This document shows positions 62,013 through 64,000 of a DNA stretch of 64,000 nucleotides, piece after piece (position 1 is the first letter of the stretch; the number at the start of each line of letters is the position of its first letter). The stretch comes from Mycteria americana (taxonomy: Eukaryota; Chordata; Aves; Ciconiiformes; Ciconiidae), in the NCBI RefSeq assembly GCF_035582795.1, contig NC_134370.1, positions 42,023,501-42,087,500 of the forward strand, in the 5' to 3' direction. A program made the position numbers and the translations under genes. The notes under the pieces are model-generated. The model did not search any database. It was given only the letters and a program-made list of their open reading frames with translations, and was not told the origin of the DNA.

Positions 62013-64000
62013 AGTGATGTTTTGCCTAAGGGCAGAGTATGCACATGTATGTGCATACATGTCTAAGGAGTATAGTCAGAAGAGTTGCAGGCTCACCAGG
62101 GAGCAGAACTGTGCAAGGTGTGTTTCAGACTGCACAAACACCATGGCTATATCGAGCTGGTAGTACAGAGCCCATCCTGTGGCCGTACTGAATTCCTGCT
62201 TATCTGATGAAAGTTCGAATCTACAGGCACAAGTCCCCCAGTTAACCATTTTTCAGTTGCTTCAGACTTTATGTTGGAGTGAAGGAAATGCCTCCTTTTC
62301 AGGCCAATCAAGATGTGTCTTATCTGTGGGTGGACTTCACTGGCAGGTGGAGCATTGCCAAACATCACTTCTTGTCTCATGAAAGCTAAATGTCTATTTA
62401 CATGTGCTAGAACAAATGACCTGGGCTTCTGAGTGCCCCTTTGAGATGGTCTCAAAAAGCCATCATCCTTCTCTGGAGCAAGGGGCAGATTTTCATCTTG
62501 TCTGATGCTTCCTCATGCAGCAAGCCAGCTCTTATCTTTCCTTTGGTTGAACAATGTGTAAACCTTTTGTTGCACAAAACTGTCTTCGTTTTAGTCTTTG
62601 TTCGTGGTATGAATCAGTGGCTTAATTTGCTAGCCTGTGTGCAGAGGGAGTATAATCTTCTTTTTGACTAGTTGGTATTCTCAAGAATTAGTAATAGCAG
62701 TATATAAGTTATAAGTAATACCTGCTTATAAGTTGGACTAGTAAATTGCAGAGACAACTGTTTTCCTCCAACGCCTGGATTGCTGTCTTCAGACTAAACT
62801 TTGGTAAATGCTGATGTACCTTCCAAACAGCTGAACTGTATTTGGAGATATAGCTGGAGATATACAGCTGGCAATGTAACTGGAGAAAAAAAAATTGGCA
62901 GTATTTTGCTATCAAATTACTATTCTTGTTCTAGCACGATAGGCAGTTAAGTGCATTGGTGGTCATAGAGGTAGGCAAGAAACACTCCTTAAAAATCATG
63001 CACTGGTGGTGGTGTGCCAGAGAGGGAAGCAGTTTGTGTGTGAAATCAGTAATTTGTTTGCTTGTGCAGGCAATCATACAGTTTTAGTTAGGTCAGAGGG
63101 TAGTAGGGGGCTACTGTAGTTTCTTAATGGGCCAATAAGTTTGTACTTAGACTTAATTTTCATCTTGAAACTGAATTGTCACTGATCCTTTATTACGGCA
63201 GTTGGAAAAGGTTTTTGATCTAAAAATCTAGCAAAATTAATGGTGAAAACTTTAAAACTTTCCAGGTCTAAAATGATGATAATGTGGGGGCTTCTCTTTA
63301 CTGTACCTTGGATTAATTTAGGCAGAAGCTTATTAAAAATTCTGTGTCATTTGAAGTATGTAGAATAGCTAAAGAAAAAGGGTATGTTTTAATAATAAAT
63401 CAGTCTTTGAGAAGTGGATTGTGTCCTGGATGATCTCACTTAATAGTTCATTATGCTTTGTCATTCAGGTCCTCTTTGTGTCTGCCAGGGAACAACAACA
63501 ACAAAAATTACTTACTCTAATCAATCCTATTAAACATAGCTCAGTATACTGGGAAAAGCTGTTACGTTTTAGCCGTAGGTTTGTACTAAAGCAAATCTGT
63601 GAAACTTGTAGTAAAAAATCTTATTTGGATTAAAAAAAAAAAGTCTTGGGGAGTTCTTCCAAACACAGCCTATGATGGGGGACTGGCTATATGTATTTGC
63701 AGTGGATCTGTCTTACAGAAATAATGAGTTACTGCCATGTCCTTGAGCCTTCCCACATGCTGACAGTGGAAGGGGACTCTGTCACATCTGATGAAGGGCT
63801 TGTCTTGGTTTGTGTGTTAACAAAGCCTTGCAGCTGGCTTGGTGATTTCCTGCCCTTCTCTCAAATTCCTGATGGGAAGAGGCAATGCTATTTTAAATCT
63901 TATATTTAATCCAAAACCAGTATATTAACTGTAGGATGGTCACTGGATCTTCCCATACGTGGGAGGAGCGCAAGTGACTAGGTTCACATAGGGAGTTGGA

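Larger units (their letters stand above)
49524..64000 (+). other. MINPP1 intron 4 (continues past the window)
   Basis: No exon matching the missing C-terminal part (HAE motif, ER-retention tail) is found before the window end, so intron 4 is longer than 14.4 kb. Simple tracts include A20 at 55665-55684 and T19 at 61994-62012, plus a short TAATAATAATAA tract near 52785. An old CR1 lies near 60.5-61.6 kb. Open frames on either strand are short and unsupported. Confidence 0.8.

Overview
The window is avian nuclear DNA. Three things show this: CR1 non-LTR retrotransposons with the bird-type 3' end (short ATTCTGTG-like terminal repeats), avian-style LTR retroviral insertions, and the first four coding exons of MINPP1 (multiple inositol polyphosphate phosphatase 1, first described in chick as HiPER1). 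Coding density is low. Nearly all open frames outside MINPP1 and the retroelements are chance frames in AT-rich or GC-rich non-coding DNA. There is no sign of bacterial sequence, operons, CRISPR arrays or recognisable RNA genes.

Left part (1-15.5 kb): a 5'-truncated CR1 on the minus strand (about 2580-4172) keeps an uninterrupted 500-codon reverse-transcriptase frame. Two minus-strand open blocks with plausible splice sites (9355-9549 and about 7195-7418) may be exons of an unidentified gene running leftward. A CpG island at about 14.95-15.48 kb could be its promoter: a minus-strand ATG in strong Kozak context at 15440 stays open to a good splice donor at 15261. A 60-bp-period GC minisatellite (about 14.57-15.06 kb) abuts the island.

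Middle part (15.5-45.1 kb): a gene-poor interval. Its main structure is a nested insertion. An LTR of one family, a solo LTR with the 5-bp target duplication GCTGG, occupies 25251-31804. It was split by a second, minus-strand endogenous retrovirus (25958-31789) with its own duplication GAGCA. That provirus has two LTRs of unequal length, a tRNA-Leu(CAA)-type primer binding site, and degraded gag-like and env-like segments. I see no pol. A second solo LTR of the outer family (duplication GCATG) sits at 35908-36617. Ancient CR1 fragments are scattered through the interval.

Right part (45.1-64 kb): MINPP1 on the plus strand, with a CpG-island promoter, exon 1 (45523-46072), exon 2 (46361-46549), exon 3 (47478-47575) and exon 4 (49390-49523). 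The spliced frame is continuous for 323 codons and carries the histidine-acid-phosphatase RHGxRxP motif. The last exon, with the catalytic HAE motif and ER-retention tail, is not visible and should lie beyond 64 kb, so intron 4 exceeds 14.4 kb. Introns 3 and 4 contain old plus-strand CR1 copies.

Most of the biology here is one housekeeping ER phosphatase gene plus layered retroelement history. The nested, pol-less env-bearing provirus and the unassigned minus-strand candidate exons deserve the closest second look.
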